DNA of 64,000 nt. Source: Pseudoxanthomonas daejeonensis. GTDB taxonomy: Bacteria > Pseudomonadota > Gammaproteobacteria > Xanthomonadales > Xanthomonadaceae. Within the stretch, counting starts at the first letter, position 1. Each line of letters opens with the position of its first letter. The DNA is taken from positions 1 to 64,000 of the forward strand of contig NZ_PDWN01000019.1 in NCBI RefSeq assembly GCF_010093205.1. Reading direction: 5' to 3'. Shown here piece by piece: positions 8,924 through 18,462 of this stretch. The notes under the pieces were generated by a model. It was not told where the DNA came from. It ran no database searches and was given only the letters and a program-made list of their open reading frames with translations. Position numbers and translations under genes: made by a program.

Positions 8924-9961
8924 ATGGATATCGCCGAACTGCTGGCCTTTTCGGTCAAGAACAAGGCTTCCGACCTGCATCTGTCGGCCGGCTTGCCGCC
9001 GATGATCCGCGTCGATGGCGACGTGCGCCGGATCAACATCCCGGCGCTGGACCACAAGCAGGTCCACGCGCTGGTCTACGACATCATGTCGGACAAGCAG
9101 CGCCGCGACTACGAGGAGTTCCTCGAGGTCGACTTCTCGTTCGAGATCCCGTCCCTGGCCCGCTTCCGCGTCAACGCGTTCAACCAGAACCGTGGCGCCG
9201 GCGCGGTGTTCCGCACCATTCCGTCGGACGTGCTGACCCTGGAAGACCTGGGCTGCCCGCCGATCTTCCGCGAGCTGATCGACCAGCCGCAGGGCCTGAT
9301 CCTGGTCACCGGCCCGACCGGCTCGGGCAAGTCGACCACGCTGGCGGCGATGGTCGACCACATCAACAAGAACGAGTACGGGCACATCCTCACCGTCGAG
9401 GACCCGATCGAGTTCGTCCACACCTCGCAGAAGTGCCTGATCAACCAGCGCGAAGTGCACCGCGACACGCACGGCTTCAACGAGGCGCTGCGTTCGGCGC
9501 TGCGCGAGGACCCCGACTACATCCTGGTCGGCGAAATGCGCGACCTGGAAACCATCCGCCTGGCGTTGACCGCCGCGGAGACCGGCCACCTGGTGTTCGG
9601 CACCCTGCATACCTCGTCGGCGGCCAAGACCATCGACCGCATCATCGACGTGTTCCCGGCCGGCGAGAAGCCGATGGTCCGCTCGATGCTGTCCGAATCG
9701 CTGCGCGCGGTGATCTCGCAGGCGCTGCTGAAGAAGGTCGGCGGCGGGCGTACCGCGGCATGGGAAATCATGGTCGGCACCCCGGCCATCCGCAACCTGA
9801 TCCGCGAGGACAAGGTCGCGCAGATGTACTCGTCGATCCAGACCGGCCAGCAGTACGGCATGATGACCCTGGACCAGCACCTGCAGGACCTGGTCAAGCG
9901 TGGCCTGATCACGCGCCACCAGGCCAAGGAATACGCCAGGGACAAGCGCCTGTTCGAGTGA
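8924..9961 (+). CDS. pilT: Type IV pilus retraction ATPase PilT
   Basis: 345 residues. Hexameric cytoplasmic ATPase that depolymerises type IV pili for twitching motility. An N-terminal PAS-like domain (KNKASDLHLSAGLPP) precedes the RecA-like core with Walker A GPTGSGKST (130-138), Asp box near VEDPIEFVH, Walker B in LVGEMRDLETI and the His box GTLHTSSAAKTID. The AIRNLIRE retraction motif is present as PAIRNLIRED near the C-terminus. The start is ATG 8924 (MDIAELLAF); the 61 upstream in-frame codons overlap yggS and are not coding. Followed by pilU after 49 bp. Confidence 0.95.
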   Translation: MDIAELLAFSVKNKASDLHLSAGLPPMIRVDGDVRRINIPALDHKQVHALVYDIMSDKQRRDYEEFLEVDFSFEIPSLARFRVNAFNQNRGAGAVFRTIPSDVLTLEDLGCPPIFRELIDQPQGLILVTGPTGSGKSTTLAAMVDHINKNEYGHILTVEDPIEFVHTSQKCLINQREVHRDTHGFNEALRSALREDPDYILVGEMRDLETIRLALTAAETGHLVFGTLHTSSAAKTIDRIIDVFPAGEKPMVRSMLSESLRAVISQALLKKVGGGRTAAWEIMVGTPAIRNLIREDKVAQMYSSIQTGQQYGMMTLDQHLQDLVKRGLITRHQAKEYARDKRLFE

Positions 9962-10010
9962 CGGCCGCCGCTTGACCGGCCCGACACCCACGCATTCCAG
10001 GAGCACCGCC

Positions 10011-11141
10011 ATGAGCAGCATCGATTTCACCTCGTTCCTCAAGCTGATGGCGCACCAGAAGGCGTCGGACCTGTTCATCACCGCCGGCATGCCGCCGTCG
10101 ATGAAGGTCCACGGCAAGATCAGCCCGATCACGCAGACGCCGCTCACCCCGCAGCAGAGCCGCGACCTGGTGCTGAACGTGATGACGCCGGCGCAGCGCG
10201 AGGAATTCGAGAAGACCCACGAGTGCAACTTCGCCATCGGCGTGGCGGGCGTGGGTCGCTTCCGCGTGTCGTGCTTCTACCAGCGCAACCAGGTGGGCAT
10301 GGTCCTGCGCCGGATCGAGACCAAGATCCCGACGGTCGAAGAACTGAACCTGCCGCCGATCATCAAGACGCTGGCGATGACCAAGCGCGGCATCATCCTG
10401 TTCGTGGGCGCCACCGGCACCGGCAAGTCGACCTCGCTGGCCTCGATGATCGGCTACCGCAACCAGAATTCGACCGGGCACATCATCACCATCGAGGACC
10501 CGATCGAATTCGTGCACAAGCACGAGGGCTGCATCATCACCCAGCGCGAGGTCGGCATCGACACCGACACCTGGGAGAACGCGCTCAAGAACACCCTGCG
10601 CCAGGCGCCGGACGTGATCATGATCGGCGAGGTGCGTACCCGCGAGGGCATGGACCACGCCATCGCCTTCGCCGAGACCGGCCACCTGGTGCTGTGCACC
10701 CTGCATGCGAACAACGCCAACCAGGCGATGGACCGCATCATCAACTTCTTCCCGGAAGACCGCCGCAGCCAGCTGCTGATGGACCTGTCGCTGAACCTCA
10801 AGGGCGTGGTCGCGCAGCAGCTGATCCCGACCCCGGACGGCAAGGGGCGCCGGGTGGCGATGGAGATCCTGCTGGGCACGCCTCTGGTGCAGGACTACAT
10901 CCGCGACGGCGAGATCCACAAGATCAAGGAAGTGATGAAGGAGTCGACCAACCTCGGCATGAAGACCTTCGACCAGAGCCTGTTCGAGCTGTACCAGGCC
11001 GGCGAGATCTCCTACGAGGATGCGCTGCGCTACGCCGACTCGCAGAACGAGGTGCGCCTGCGCATCAAGCTCTCCCAGGGTGGCGATGCGCGGACCCTGG
11101 CGCAGGGGCTGGACGGCGTGGAGATCGCCGAGGTTCGCTGA
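10011..11141 (+). CDS. pilU: PilT-dependent retraction ATPase PilU
   Basis: 376 residues. PilT paralogue that needs PilT to aid pilus retraction under load. It shares the N-terminal domain (HQKASDLFITAGMPPSMKVHG), Walker A GATGTGKST, the VGIDTDTWENALKNTLRQAPD region, Walker B IMIGEVRTREGMD and CTLHANNANQAMD. It lacks the AIRNLIRE retraction motif of PilT (LVQDYIRDG instead) and has a longer C-terminal tail, both typical of PilU. ATG 10011 is preceded by CAGGAG. Co-transcribed with pilT and closed by a strong hairpin terminator. Confidence 0.94.
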   Translation: MSSIDFTSFLKLMAHQKASDLFITAGMPPSMKVHGKISPITQTPLTPQQSRDLVLNVMTPAQREEFEKTHECNFAIGVAGVGRFRVSCFYQRNQVGMVLRRIETKIPTVEELNLPPIIKTLAMTKRGIILFVGATGTGKSTSLASMIGYRNQNSTGHIITIEDPIEFVHKHEGCIITQREVGIDTDTWENALKNTLRQAPDVIMIGEVRTREGMDHAIAFAETGHLVLCTLHANNANQAMDRIINFFPEDRRSQLLMDLSLNLKGVVAQQLIPTPDGKGRRVAMEILLGTPLVQDYIRDGEIHKIKEVMKESTNLGMKTFDQSLFELYQAGEISYEDALRYADSQNEVRLRIKLSQGGDARTLAQGLDGVEIAEVR

Positions 11142-11165
11142 CCCGGGATCGGGTCCAGTGGATCG

Positions 11166-11195
11166 AAGGGCCGCCGCGAGGCGGCCCTTGCTTTT
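11166..11195 (+). terminator. Rho-independent terminator after pilU
   Basis: Perfect 10-bp stem AAGGGCCGCC (11166-11175) and GGCGGCCCTT (11180-11189), tetraloop GCGA, then TGCTTTT. It lies 24 bp after the pilU stop. Confidence 0.85.
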
Positions 11196-11324
11196 CCGGG
11201 CTCGGGAGCCCGCCTCCTTTTACCGCGCGAAGCGGCAGTTCGCCTGGCGAAACAGCTGCGTCTCGGGAAGCCGTGCCGGCGTTCCGGGGCGCTGGCGTCC
11301 GCCGGTGCGGCGGGGCGGCTCGGT

Positions 11325-11330
11325 TAGAAT
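11325..11330 (+). promoter_or_regulatory. Predicted -10 element (TAGAAT) before the YitT gene
   Basis: TAGAAT followed by GCGCGCC, the same layout as the -10 before yqgE at 12771-12776. It overlaps an in-frame ATG (11329), so transcripts starting about 7 bp downstream could not use that ATG. The -35 is not clear. Confidence 0.4.
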
Positions 11331-11358
11331 GCGCGCCCCCACTGCGTCGCCGACTCCC

Positions 11359-12075
11359 GTGAAAACCACCGATCCGGACCTCCGGCCCGGGCAGGAACCG
11401 CTGCCCGAAAACGGCGCCGTCGTCACCGCCGGCCCGCTGACCCCGCCTCCCGATTCGGCGGGCACTCCGGCCGACGGCCGTGCCTTCCACCATTCGGTGG
11501 CCGAGGACGTGCAGGGCATGGTCCTGGCCACGCTGGTCGCCTCGCTCGGGCTAACCGTGTTCGCCCAGGGCGGGATCATGATCGGCGGCATGGCCGGGGT
11601 GTCGTTCCTGCTGCACTACACCCTGGGTTGGAACTTCGGCCTGCTGTTCGTACTGGTGAACCTGCCGTTCTACTGGATCGCCGTGCGCCGGATGGGCTGG
11701 GAGTTCACCCTCAAGACTTTCCTGGCGGTGGGCGCCTGCGGCCTGCTCACCGGCCTGCTGCCGCGCTGGGCGGGCTGGTCGCACATGACCGGGCTGTATT
11801 CGGCGCTGGTCGGTGGCGCGCTGTGCGGACTGGGAGTCCTGTTCTTCATACGCCATCGCGCCAGCCTGGGCGGCATCGGCGTCCTCGCGGTGTACCTGCA
11901 GCGCGAACGCGGGATCAGCGCGGGCAAGGTGCAGCTGGCCTTCGACGCGCTGCTGATGTGCGCGGCGTTCTTCGTGCTGTCACCGTCCAAGGTGATGTAC
12001 TCGGCGTTGGGCGCGGTGATGCTGAGCGTGGTGTTGATGTTCAACCACCGTCCGCACCGCTACATGGGCGTGTAG
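11359..12075 (+). CDS. YitT family membrane protein
   Basis: 238 residues from GTG 11359. A proline-rich hydrophilic N-terminus (about 50 residues) precedes five or six membrane helices (first about 55-75). The pattern GGIMIGGMAGVSFLLHYTLGWNFGLLFVLVNLPFY is typical of the YitT/DUF161 integral membrane family, whose transport role is unresolved. Start choice: ATG 11329 is in frame, but it overlaps a -10 hexamer, so I prefer the GTG; neither start has a good ribosome site. The gene is a single unit between the pilU terminator and the opposite-strand tag gene. Confidence 0.75.
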   Translation: MKTTDPDLRPGQEPLPENGAVVTAGPLTPPPDSAGTPADGRAFHHSVAEDVQGMVLATLVASLGLTVFAQGGIMIGGMAGVSFLLHYTLGWNFGLLFVLVNLPFYWIAVRRMGWEFTLKTFLAVGACGLLTGLLPRWAGWSHMTGLYSALVGGALCGLGVLFFIRHRASLGGIGVLAVYLQRERGISAGKVQLAFDALLMCAAFFVLSPSKVMYSALGAVMLSVVLMFNHRPHRYMGV

Positions 12076-12143
12076 TCGCAGCGATGCCATGGAGCCGGCC
12101 GTGCCCGGTCGCCCATGCTGGCGCAGCGGCAGGGCCGGAAGCA

Positions 12144-12704
12144 TCAGCGCACAGCGGGGTGGGCCCCGATCTGCGCGAGCCAGGGCGGTCCCAGCGTGGC
12201 GATGCGCGCATGCACCGGACAGGTTTCGCGGTGCGCGCCGGGCAGGTAGCCCAGGCTCATCAGGAATTCACCGGTGATCTCGCCCCCGGTGAAGCGGAAA
12301 GTCTTCCTGAACAGCTTGACCCAGCCGGCCTTGTCCAGCGGGTGATGGGCATCGAGCCAGGCGGCGAAACCACCATGGGAAACACGCAACGTGCCGATCA
12401 CGCCGGCGTTGTGGATCGCGGCGTCGACCTTGAGCCGGTTGCGGATGATGCCCGGATCGGCGAGCAGGCGCGCACGGTCGGCCTGGCCATAGGCCGCGAC
12501 CTTGTCGACGTCGAAGCCGTCATAGGCCTGTCGGAAGCCCTCGCGTTTCTTCAGCATCGTTTCCCAGCTCAATCCGGCCTGGTTGATCTCCAGCAGCAGG
12601 CGCTCGAACAGCACGGATTCCTCGCGTTGCGGGAAGCCGTACTCGTTGTCGTGGTAAGGGCCGTGCAGCGGATGGCCCGGAGCGGAGTCGCAGTAGCCGG
12701 ACAT
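12144..12704 (-). CDS. tag: DNA-3-methyladenine glycosylase I
   Basis: 186 residues, the standard Tag length. It removes 3-methyladenine from alkylated DNA in base-excision repair. The zinc site is visible as Cys5 and His18 at the N-terminus and His158/Cys162 in HRETC near the C-terminus. The substrate pocket motif NEYGFP and the helix LFERLLLEINQAGLSWETMLKKREGFR are also typical. ATG 12704 fits the conserved N-terminal MSGYCDSA. Convergent with the YitT gene and divergent from yqgE. Confidence 0.92.
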   Translation of the reverse strand: MSGYCDSAPGHPLHGPYHDNEYGFPQREESVLFERLLLEINQAGLSWETMLKKREGFRQAYDGFDVDKVAAYGQADRARLLADPGIIRNRLKVDAAIHNAGVIGTLRVSHGGFAAWLDAHHPLDKAGWVKLFRKTFRFTGGEITGEFLMSLGYLPGAHRETCPVHARIATLGPPWLAQIGAHPAVR

Positions 12705-12770
12705 GGCGGGTTCCCTGAAGGTCGCGTGTCGATTATCGCAAGCCGCGGGGCGCATCCGGCACGGCGGCGC

Positions 12771-12776
12771 TAGAAT
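12771..12776 (+). promoter_or_regulatory. Predicted -10 element (TAGAAT) of yqgE-ruvX
   Basis: TAGAAT ends 6 bp before the yqgE ATG (12783), so a transcript from it would begin at or next to the start codon and be nearly leaderless. The -35 is weak. It is the same TAGAATGC context as before the YitT gene. Confidence 0.4.
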
Positions 12777-12782
12777 GCAGGC

Positions 12783-13352
12783 ATGTCCGCACCGAACGAC
12801 AACCTGGCCAACCAGTTGCTGATCGCACTGCCTGCATTGGCAGATCCCAACTTCTCCCGTGCCGTCGCCCTGATCTGCCAGCACGACGAGCAGGGCGCGA
12901 TGGGCGTGGTGGTCAACCGCGCTTCCGAGTACACGCTGGGCCAGGTGCTGTCGCAGATGGGGATCGGCAGCGACGACGAGGCGCTGTGCGCGAGCACGGT
13001 CCTGCATGGCGGACCGGTGCACCAGGAGCGCGGCTTCGTCCTGCACGACGGCGGGCAGGAGTGGGAGTCGAGCCTGCAGGTGGCCGATGGCCTGTTCCTC
13101 ACCACCTCGCGCGACATCCTCGAGGCGATGGCGGCGGGCGAGGGCCCGGCGCACGCGGTCGTCGCGCTGGGCTGCGCCGGCTGGGGCGCCGGGCAGCTGG
13201 AATACGAGCTGGGCGAAAACACCTGGCTGACCGCGCCGGTGGATGCGGAGCTGCTGTTCGAGCTCCCGCTGGAGCGGCGCTGGCAGACCGCCGCCGGCCG
13301 CATCGGGGTGGACGACCTGTTCCGGCTGGCCGACTACAGCGGGCATGCCTGA
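12783..13352 (+). CDS. yqgE: YqgE/AlgH family protein
   Basis: 189 residues, about the family's usual length (roughly 185-190). Typical signatures are [46 protein letters not shown] and [16 protein letters not shown]. The biochemical role is not established; AlgH was first linked to alginate regulation in Pseudomonas. It overlaps ruvX by 8 bp, the conserved yqgE-ruvX pairing, and pyrB follows, as in other Xanthomonadaceae. Confidence 0.88.
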   Translation: MSAPNDNLANQLLIALPALADPNFSRAVALICQHDEQGAMGVVVNRASEYTLGQVLSQMGIGSDDEALCASTVLHGGPVHQERGFVLHDGGQEWESSLQVADGLFLTTSRDILEAMAAGEGPAHAVVALGCAGWGAGQLEYELGENTWLTAPVDAELLFELPLERRWQTAAGRIGVDDLFRLADYSGHA

Positions 13353-13818
13353 GCCGTCCGCGATCGCCACGATGCCCCCGGTCGACGCGATCGTGCTGGG
13401 TTTCGACGTCGGCTCGCGCCGGATCGGCGTGGCCGTCGGCAGCAGCCTGGGCGGTGCCCGCGCGGTAGCGGTGGTCGACGTGCGGGATGGCGCGCCGGAC
13501 TGGAAGGCCTTGGACCGCCTGCACGGGGAATGGCGTCCGCGTGGACTGGTGGTCGGCGATCCGATGACCCTGGATGGCGGCGACCAGCCGATCCGCCGTC
13601 GCGCGCGCGCGTTCGCCGGAGAGCTCAAGGCGCGCTACCGCCTGCCGGTGGTGCTGGTCGACGAGCGCTCGAGTTCGGTCGAGGCGGCGCAGCGCTTCGC
13701 CAGCGACCGTGCCGCGGGCAATCGCCGCCGTCGCGATGCCGCCACCCTCGATGCCGCCGCGGCAGCGGTCATCATCGAGCGCTGGCAGGCCGCGCCCGGC
13801 GACGCAACACCGGTTTAG
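13345..13818 (+). CDS. ruvX: Holliday junction resolvase-like protein RuvX (YqgF)
   Basis: 157 residues, RNase H-like fold. YqgF/RuvX acts in processing of pre-16S rRNA and is often annotated as a putative Holliday junction resolvase. The first catalytic acid lies in [35 protein letters not shown] and the final Asp in [18 protein letters not shown] complete the site. The start ATG 13345 overlaps the yqgE stop. The N-terminus is about 10 residues longer than in E. coli. Confidence 0.88.
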   Translation: MPEPSAIATMPPVDAIVLGFDVGSRRIGVAVGSSLGGARAVAVVDVRDGAPDWKALDRLHGEWRPRGLVVGDPMTLDGGDQPIRRRARAFAGELKARYRLPVVLVDERSSSVEAAQRFASDRAAGNRRRRDAATLDAAAAAVIIERWQAAPGDATPV

Positions 13819-13935
13819 GGCGGCCCCGGATCCGTTCGATGCCTGCCAGGCCCTTGATCGCCGCTACATCCCGCAACTGGAACCGCACGTGTCGCCGGCC
13901 CCTGCCGGCTCCCACCAGAGAATCCGAACGACGCC

Positions 13936-14880
13936 ATGACCCAACAACTCGATTCCGACGGTCGCCTTCGCCATCTGCTGACCCTTGAGGGGCTGCCGCG
14001 CAGCACCCTGGTGCAGCTGCTCGATCGCGCTGGCCAGATCCGCGACGCGGCGGTCGGGCGCGTCGGCAAGCGCACCGTGCTCGCGGGCAGCGCGGTGTGC
14101 ACGCTGTTCTTCGAGCCGTCCACCCGCACGCGCAGCTCGTTCCAGCTGGCAGCGCAGCGGCTGGGTGCCGACGTGCTCAACTTCGATGCGTCCACATCGT
14201 CGACGCGCAAGGGCGAGACCGCGCGCGACACGCTGAAGAACCTGGAGGCGATGGGCGTGCGCGGCTTCGTCGTCCGCCATCCCGACGACGGCGCGGTGCA
14301 GGCGCTGGCCAACGTGGCCGGCGAGGGCACCGCACTGGTCAACGCCGGCGACGGTCGCAGCGCGCATCCGACCCAAGGCCTGCTCGACATGCTCACCCTG
14401 CGCCAGGCCTGCGGCGGCGATTTCGCCCGGCTGAAGGTACTGATCGTGGGCGACGTGAAGCACTCGCGGGTGGCGCGCTCGGACCTGCATGCGCTGCGCA
14501 CGCTGGGTGCCGGCGAAGTGCGGGTCTGCGGCCCGGCGTCGCTGCTGCCCGATGCCGATACGACGGCGGGCTGCCAGGTCGGCAGCGACCTCGATGCGAT
14601 GCTCGAGGGCGTCGACGCGGTGATGATGCTGCGCCTGCAGCGCGAACGCATGGAGGAGGGCCTGGTGCCCTCGCTCGAGGATTACCACGCCCGTTACGGC
14701 CTGACCGCCGACCGGCTGAAGCGTGCCGCGCCGGGCGCGGCGGTGCTGCACCCGGGACCGATCAACCGCGGCGTGGAGATCACCGACGAAGTGGTCGACG
14801 GGCCGCAGTCCTGGGTGCTGCGCCAGGTCGCCAATGGCGTGGCCGTACGCATGGCGGTGCTCGAACACCTGCTGGGTTGA
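13936..14880 (+). CDS. pyrB: Aspartate carbamoyltransferase catalytic subunit
   Basis: 314 residues. It condenses carbamoyl phosphate and aspartate in pyrimidine synthesis. The carbamoyl-phosphate loop STRTR is at 62-66; the SSTRKGETARDTLKNL loop, HPTQGLLDMLT, VGDVKHSRVARSD and the aspartate-binding LRLQRERM and HPGPINRGVEI motifs are all intact. No pyrI or dihydroorotase-like gene follows, so it may act alone or with a subunit encoded elsewhere. It lies 117 bp after ruvX. I saw no clear attenuator in the gap. Confidence 0.93.
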   Translation: MTQQLDSDGRLRHLLTLEGLPRSTLVQLLDRAGQIRDAAVGRVGKRTVLAGSAVCTLFFEPSTRTRSSFQLAAQRLGADVLNFDASTSSTRKGETARDTLKNLEAMGVRGFVVRHPDDGAVQALANVAGEGTALVNAGDGRSAHPTQGLLDMLTLRQACGGDFARLKVLIVGDVKHSRVARSDLHALRTLGAGEVRVCGPASLLPDADTTAGCQVGSDLDAMLEGVDAVMMLRLQRERMEEGLVPSLEDYHARYGLTADRLKRAAPGAAVLHPGPINRGVEITDEVVDGPQSWVLRQVANGVAVRMAVLEHLLG

Positions 14881-14884
14881 GCGA

Positions 14885-14906
14885 CGCGGCCGGTTCCCCG
14901 GCCGCG
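14885..14906. terminator. GC hairpin between convergent pyrB and vWA genes
   Basis: Perfect 9-bp stem CGCGGCCGG/CCGGCCGCG with loop TTCC, directly after the pyrB stop. There is no T-tract, so its role as terminator is uncertain. Confidence 0.4.
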
Positions 14907-14917
14907 CCGCCTCGTCG

Positions 14918-16696
14918 TCACTCCACCGCGATTGCCTGCACCGGTGTGCCTGTCGCGGCGGTCACCCGGCGGGCCGATTCGACCAGTCCGCTGAACTCGC
15001 CACGCAGGCCCCAGCGATCATCGCCGCTCGCAGCGCGGGCCTGGGCGGCGACATCGTCCCAGTTCCAGTCGCCCACGTTGCCACCGCCACGCAGCAGGTC
15101 GGCATAGCCGGCGACGGCGCTGGCGAAACGCAGCGCCTCGCCCGGCTCGCGCCGCAGCGACGAACGCAGCACCGGTGTCTCGATCAGCTGGCTGTGCGCC
15201 TGTCCGGGCGTCTTGTAGCGCAGACGCAGGTGGGCGATCTCGCCACTGGATGCGCCGCCCGGCGTTGCGGTGCCGCCGTAGCGCAGCGGCGGCAGCCGTT
15301 CGCCACCGGAGCCGACCAGGGCGACCTCGTACAGCGCGGTGACCTCGTGCCCGGCGCCGATATCGCCGGCATCGACCTTGTCGTTGGCGAAATCCTCGCG
15401 GTCCAGCATCCGGTTCTCGTAGCCGACCAGCCGGTACTCGGCCACCAGCGCCGGATTGAACTCGATCTGGATCTTCACGTCGTTGGCGATGGTCAGCAGC
15501 GTCGACTGCATCTGCTCGACCAGCACCTTGCGCGCCTCTTCGGGCGTATCGATGTAGGCGTGGTTGCCGTCGCCGGCATCGGCCAGGCGTTCGGCCATCG
15601 CATCGTGGTAGTTGCCCTGGCCGAAGCCCAGCGTCGACAGCGCGATGCCCGACTTGCGCTGGTCGGCGACCCAGGTTTCCAGGGTGCCGCGATCGACGGT
15701 GCCGACGTTGAAATCGCCGTCGGTAGCCAGCAGGATCCGGTTGACGCCGCCCTCGACGAAGCCCTGCCGCGCCACCGCGTAAGCCAGGCGGATGCCATCG
15801 CCGCCGTTGGTACTGCCGCCGGCCTCCAGTCGATCCAGCGCGTCGAGGATCTCGCCGCGACGGTCGCCCGGCGTGGGCGGCAGCACCAGCCCGGCCGAAC
15901 CGGCATAGACCACGATCGAGACCCGGTCCTGCGCGCGCAGCTGCGATACCAGCTGGGCGAAGGCCTGCTTGAGCAGCGGCAGCTTGTCGGGCGACTGCAT
16001 CGAGCCGGACGTGTCGACGAGGAACACCAGGTTCGCCGGCGGCAGGACGGCCTTGGGCACGTCGTAGCCCTTGATCCCGACCATCAGCAGCTGCCGCTTC
16101 GCGTTCCACGGCGACGGCGCCAGTTCGGTGGTCACCCGGAACGGCACGTCGCGGTTGAGCGGTGCCGGGTGGCCGTAGCTGAAGTAGTTGAGGAATTCCT
16201 CCACCCGGACCGCATCGGCGGGCGGACGCACGCCCTCGCGCAGCATGCGTCGCACGTTGGCGTAGCTGCCGGTGTCCACGTCGATCGAAAAAGTCGACAG
16301 CGGCTGTTCGCTGGCGCGTTGGACCGGATTGTCGTGGCGCGCCTCGTAGCGTTCGGTGTTGGCTGCCCCGACGATCCCGGCCACGGGCGTGGCCGGTGCG
16401 AATGCGATGGCGGGAGCGGCCTGCATCTGCTGGGCCATCGCCTGTCGCCGTTGCCGCTCGGACTCGGCCCGCGCCGCCTGCGCCATCGGTGGCGCGGGCG
16501 GCGCGGGCGCGTGGAAGACATCGGTGGGGCGGGGCTCGGCCACATCGGCCACCACCTTCGCGGGGGGCGGCGCGGCGGCATCGGCGCGCGAGGATGCCGG
16601 CCCCGTGCGGCAGCCGGACAGCGACAGGGCCAGCAGCAGGGTGCTGCCGGCGGCGAGGGCGAGCGTGGGAAACGTGGACAGCGGTGCGGTGCGCAT
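14918..16696 (-). CDS. von Willebrand factor type A domain lipoprotein (YfbK-like)
   Basis: 592 residues. The lipoprotein signal ends in LSGC (Cys29). A proline/alanine-rich linker (30-130) is followed by the vWA N-terminal segment (about 132-190), a vWA domain with MIDAS motif DTSGS (228-232), and a C-terminal region resembling DUF3520. Family members (YfbK) are envelope proteins of unknown function, sometimes associated with MoxR ATPases; none is nearby. It is on the same strand as ppx with 175 bp between them, so a separate promoter is likely. Confidence 0.82.
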   Translation of the reverse strand: MRTAPLSTFPTLALAAGSTLLLALSLSGCRTGPASSRADAAAPPPAKVVADVAEPRPTDVFHAPAPPAPPMAQAARAESERQRRQAMAQQMQAAPAIAFAPATPVAGIVGAANTERYEARHDNPVQRASEQPLSTFSIDVDTGSYANVRRMLREGVRPPADAVRVEEFLNYFSYGHPAPLNRDVPFRVTTELAPSPWNAKRQLLMVGIKGYDVPKAVLPPANLVFLVDTSGSMQSPDKLPLLKQAFAQLVSQLRAQDRVSIVVYAGSAGLVLPPTPGDRRGEILDALDRLEAGGSTNGGDGIRLAYAVARQGFVEGGVNRILLATDGDFNVGTVDRGTLETWVADQRKSGIALSTLGFGQGNYHDAMAERLADAGDGNHAYIDTPEEARKVLVEQMQSTLLTIANDVKIQIEFNPALVAEYRLVGYENRMLDREDFANDKVDAGDIGAGHEVTALYEVALVGSGGERLPPLRYGGTATPGGASSGEIAHLRLRYKTPGQAHSQLIETPVLRSSLRREPGEALRFASAVAGYADLLRGGGNVGDWNWDDVAAQARAASGDDRWGLRGEFSGLVESARRVTAATGTPVQAIAVE

Positions 16697-16871
16697 ATCG
16701 ATACTCCCGGTTAGGACGGAAGATCGAACGCGCGGACGGTGGAGATGGGGTTTGGCCCGGCGCGGGCGGGACCACGCATCCGCGGCGAGCCGGGATCAAG
16801 GGCGACCTGGTCCAGGCCGCGGGAGGCGGTGCGACGGCAAGCCTGCCGCGCGTGCCGGACGCCCGTGCGGG

Positions 16872-18410
16872 TCAGGCCACCATCGGCTGGAAGTCGATGC
16901 CCAACCCGGGCATGCCTTCCTTTTCCATCAGCAGGTCGGCGCGCAGCAAGGGGCGCGTCCCGATCCAGTCGCGTTCCAGCACCAGTTGCAACCGGTCGCC
17001 GTCGGCAGCCAGTTCCAGACGGGGGATCTCGTCGCTGTCGTGGGCACGGTGCAGCAGCACCGCCAGGCGCAGCAGAGCCGCCTTGCGTTTGGCGGCAAGC
17101 AGGAGGCGGTCGGGCAGCGCGTCGAAGGCGCTCTTGGGCACGCCGCGGCGGTGCGTGCGGACCAGGGCGGCCAGCACCTGCTGTTCCTGGCGCGAGAAGC
17201 CTGCGATGTCGGAGTGTTCAAGTACGTACGCGCCATGTACGTGGTACTGGCTGTGGGCGATGGCCAGGCCCAGTTCGTGCACGCGTGCGGCCCAGCCGAG
17301 CATGCGCGCATCGTCGTCGTCCAGGCCCCAGGTCCCGGCGACCTGCTCGTACAGCCGCATCGCCGTGGCCTCGACGCGGGCCGCCTGCGCTTCGTCTATC
17401 CCGTAGCGCTGGGTCAGCGCATCCACCGAGGCATCGCGCGGGTCGTCGACGCCGCCGCGGCCGAGCATGTCGTAGAGGATGCCCTCGCGCATGGCCGCCT
17501 TGCTGACCAGCAGCTTCTGCAGCCCAAGCGCCTGGAACGCGGCCTCAAGCACCAGGACGCCACCGGCGATGATCGGACGGCGGTCGCTGGACAGGCCGGG
17601 CAGGTCGATCTGGTCGATGCTCTCGGCCTGGAGCAGGCGCTCGCGCACCTGCGGCAGCGCTTCGGCGGTGATCGCGCCCTTGGTCAGCTTCATCGCCGCG
17701 CAGATCTCGCCGATCGACTTGTGCGTGCCGGACGAGCCCAGCGCTTCCTGCCAGCCCAGTGCGCGATACAGCCCGGCGAACCGCTGGAACTCCGTGCTGA
17801 TCTCGGTCAGCGCATCCTTCCATTTCTTCTTCGACAGCCGGCCGTTGGGGAAGAAGCGCCGGGTACTTGCAATGCAGCCTGCCTGCAGGCTCTCGCGTTC
17901 GACCGGTTCGAAGCCGCGGCCGATGATGAACTCGGTCGAGCCGCCACCGATGTCGATCACCAGGCGCAGTTGCCCGTCCTTGGGCGGCTGCGCATGGGCC
18001 ACGCCCAGGTAGATCAGGCGCGCCTCCTCGCGGCCGGAGACCACTTCGATCGGATAGCCCAGCACCGCTTCGGCCGGCGCAAGGAAGGCCTGGGGATCAC
18101 GCAGCTGGCGCACCGTATTGGTGGCCAGTGCGCGCACGTGCAGGCGCGGGACTCCCCGCAGGCGCTGGCCGAAGCGGGCCAGGCAATCCAGCGCGCGCAG
18201 GCGCGCCGGCTCGGACAGCCCGCCCTTGCCGTCCAGGCCGTCGGCCATGCGCACGGTTTCGCGCAGCCGGTCCACGACCCGCAGCTGGCCGAGCATGTGC
18301 TGGGCCAGGACCATGTGGAAGCTGTTGGAACCCAGGTCGATCGCGGCCAGCGCATCGCCGTCCTGGACCGGGGCAAGGGTGGCGGCGCGCGAGCTGGAGG
18401 TGCTGGGCAT
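16872..18410 (-). CDS. ppx: Exopolyphosphatase
   Basis: 512 residues. It releases orthophosphate from the ends of inorganic polyphosphate chains. The ASKHA phosphatase domain shows AAIDLGSNSFHMVLA (phosphate 1 loop), ALATNTVRQLRD, GREEARLIYLG and IDIGGGSTEFIIG (phosphate 2 loop); the C-terminal half is an HD-like helical domain with HELGLAIAHSQYHVHG. ATG 18410 is chosen because the ASKHA strand starts about 20 residues later; the 138 upstream in-frame codons overlap ppk. Last gene of phoB-phoR-ppk-ppx. Confidence 0.93.
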   Translation of the reverse strand: MPSTSSSRAATLAPVQDGDALAAIDLGSNSFHMVLAQHMLGQLRVVDRLRETVRMADGLDGKGGLSEPARLRALDCLARFGQRLRGVPRLHVRALATNTVRQLRDPQAFLAPAEAVLGYPIEVVSGREEARLIYLGVAHAQPPKDGQLRLVIDIGGGSTEFIIGRGFEPVERESLQAGCIASTRRFFPNGRLSKKKWKDALTEISTEFQRFAGLYRALGWQEALGSSGTHKSIGEICAAMKLTKGAITAEALPQVRERLLQAESIDQIDLPGLSSDRRPIIAGGVLVLEAAFQALGLQKLLVSKAAMREGILYDMLGRGGVDDPRDASVDALTQRYGIDEAQAARVEATAMRLYEQVAGTWGLDDDDARMLGWAARVHELGLAIAHSQYHVHGAYVLEHSDIAGFSRQEQQVLAALVRTHRRGVPKSAFDALPDRLLLAAKRKAALLRLAVLLHRAHDSDEIPRLELAADGDRLQLVLERDWIGTRPLLRADLLMEKEGMPGLGIDFQPMVA

Positions 18411-18462
18411 GGTGGGAATGGTAGCGGATGGCCGCCGCCATTCCTCCCCCCGCGCGGTCACG

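Noticed and set aside
13819-13935. pyrB attenuator or leader peptide
   Set aside because: No terminator hairpin with T-run or pyrimidine-rich leader was found in the 117-bp gap.
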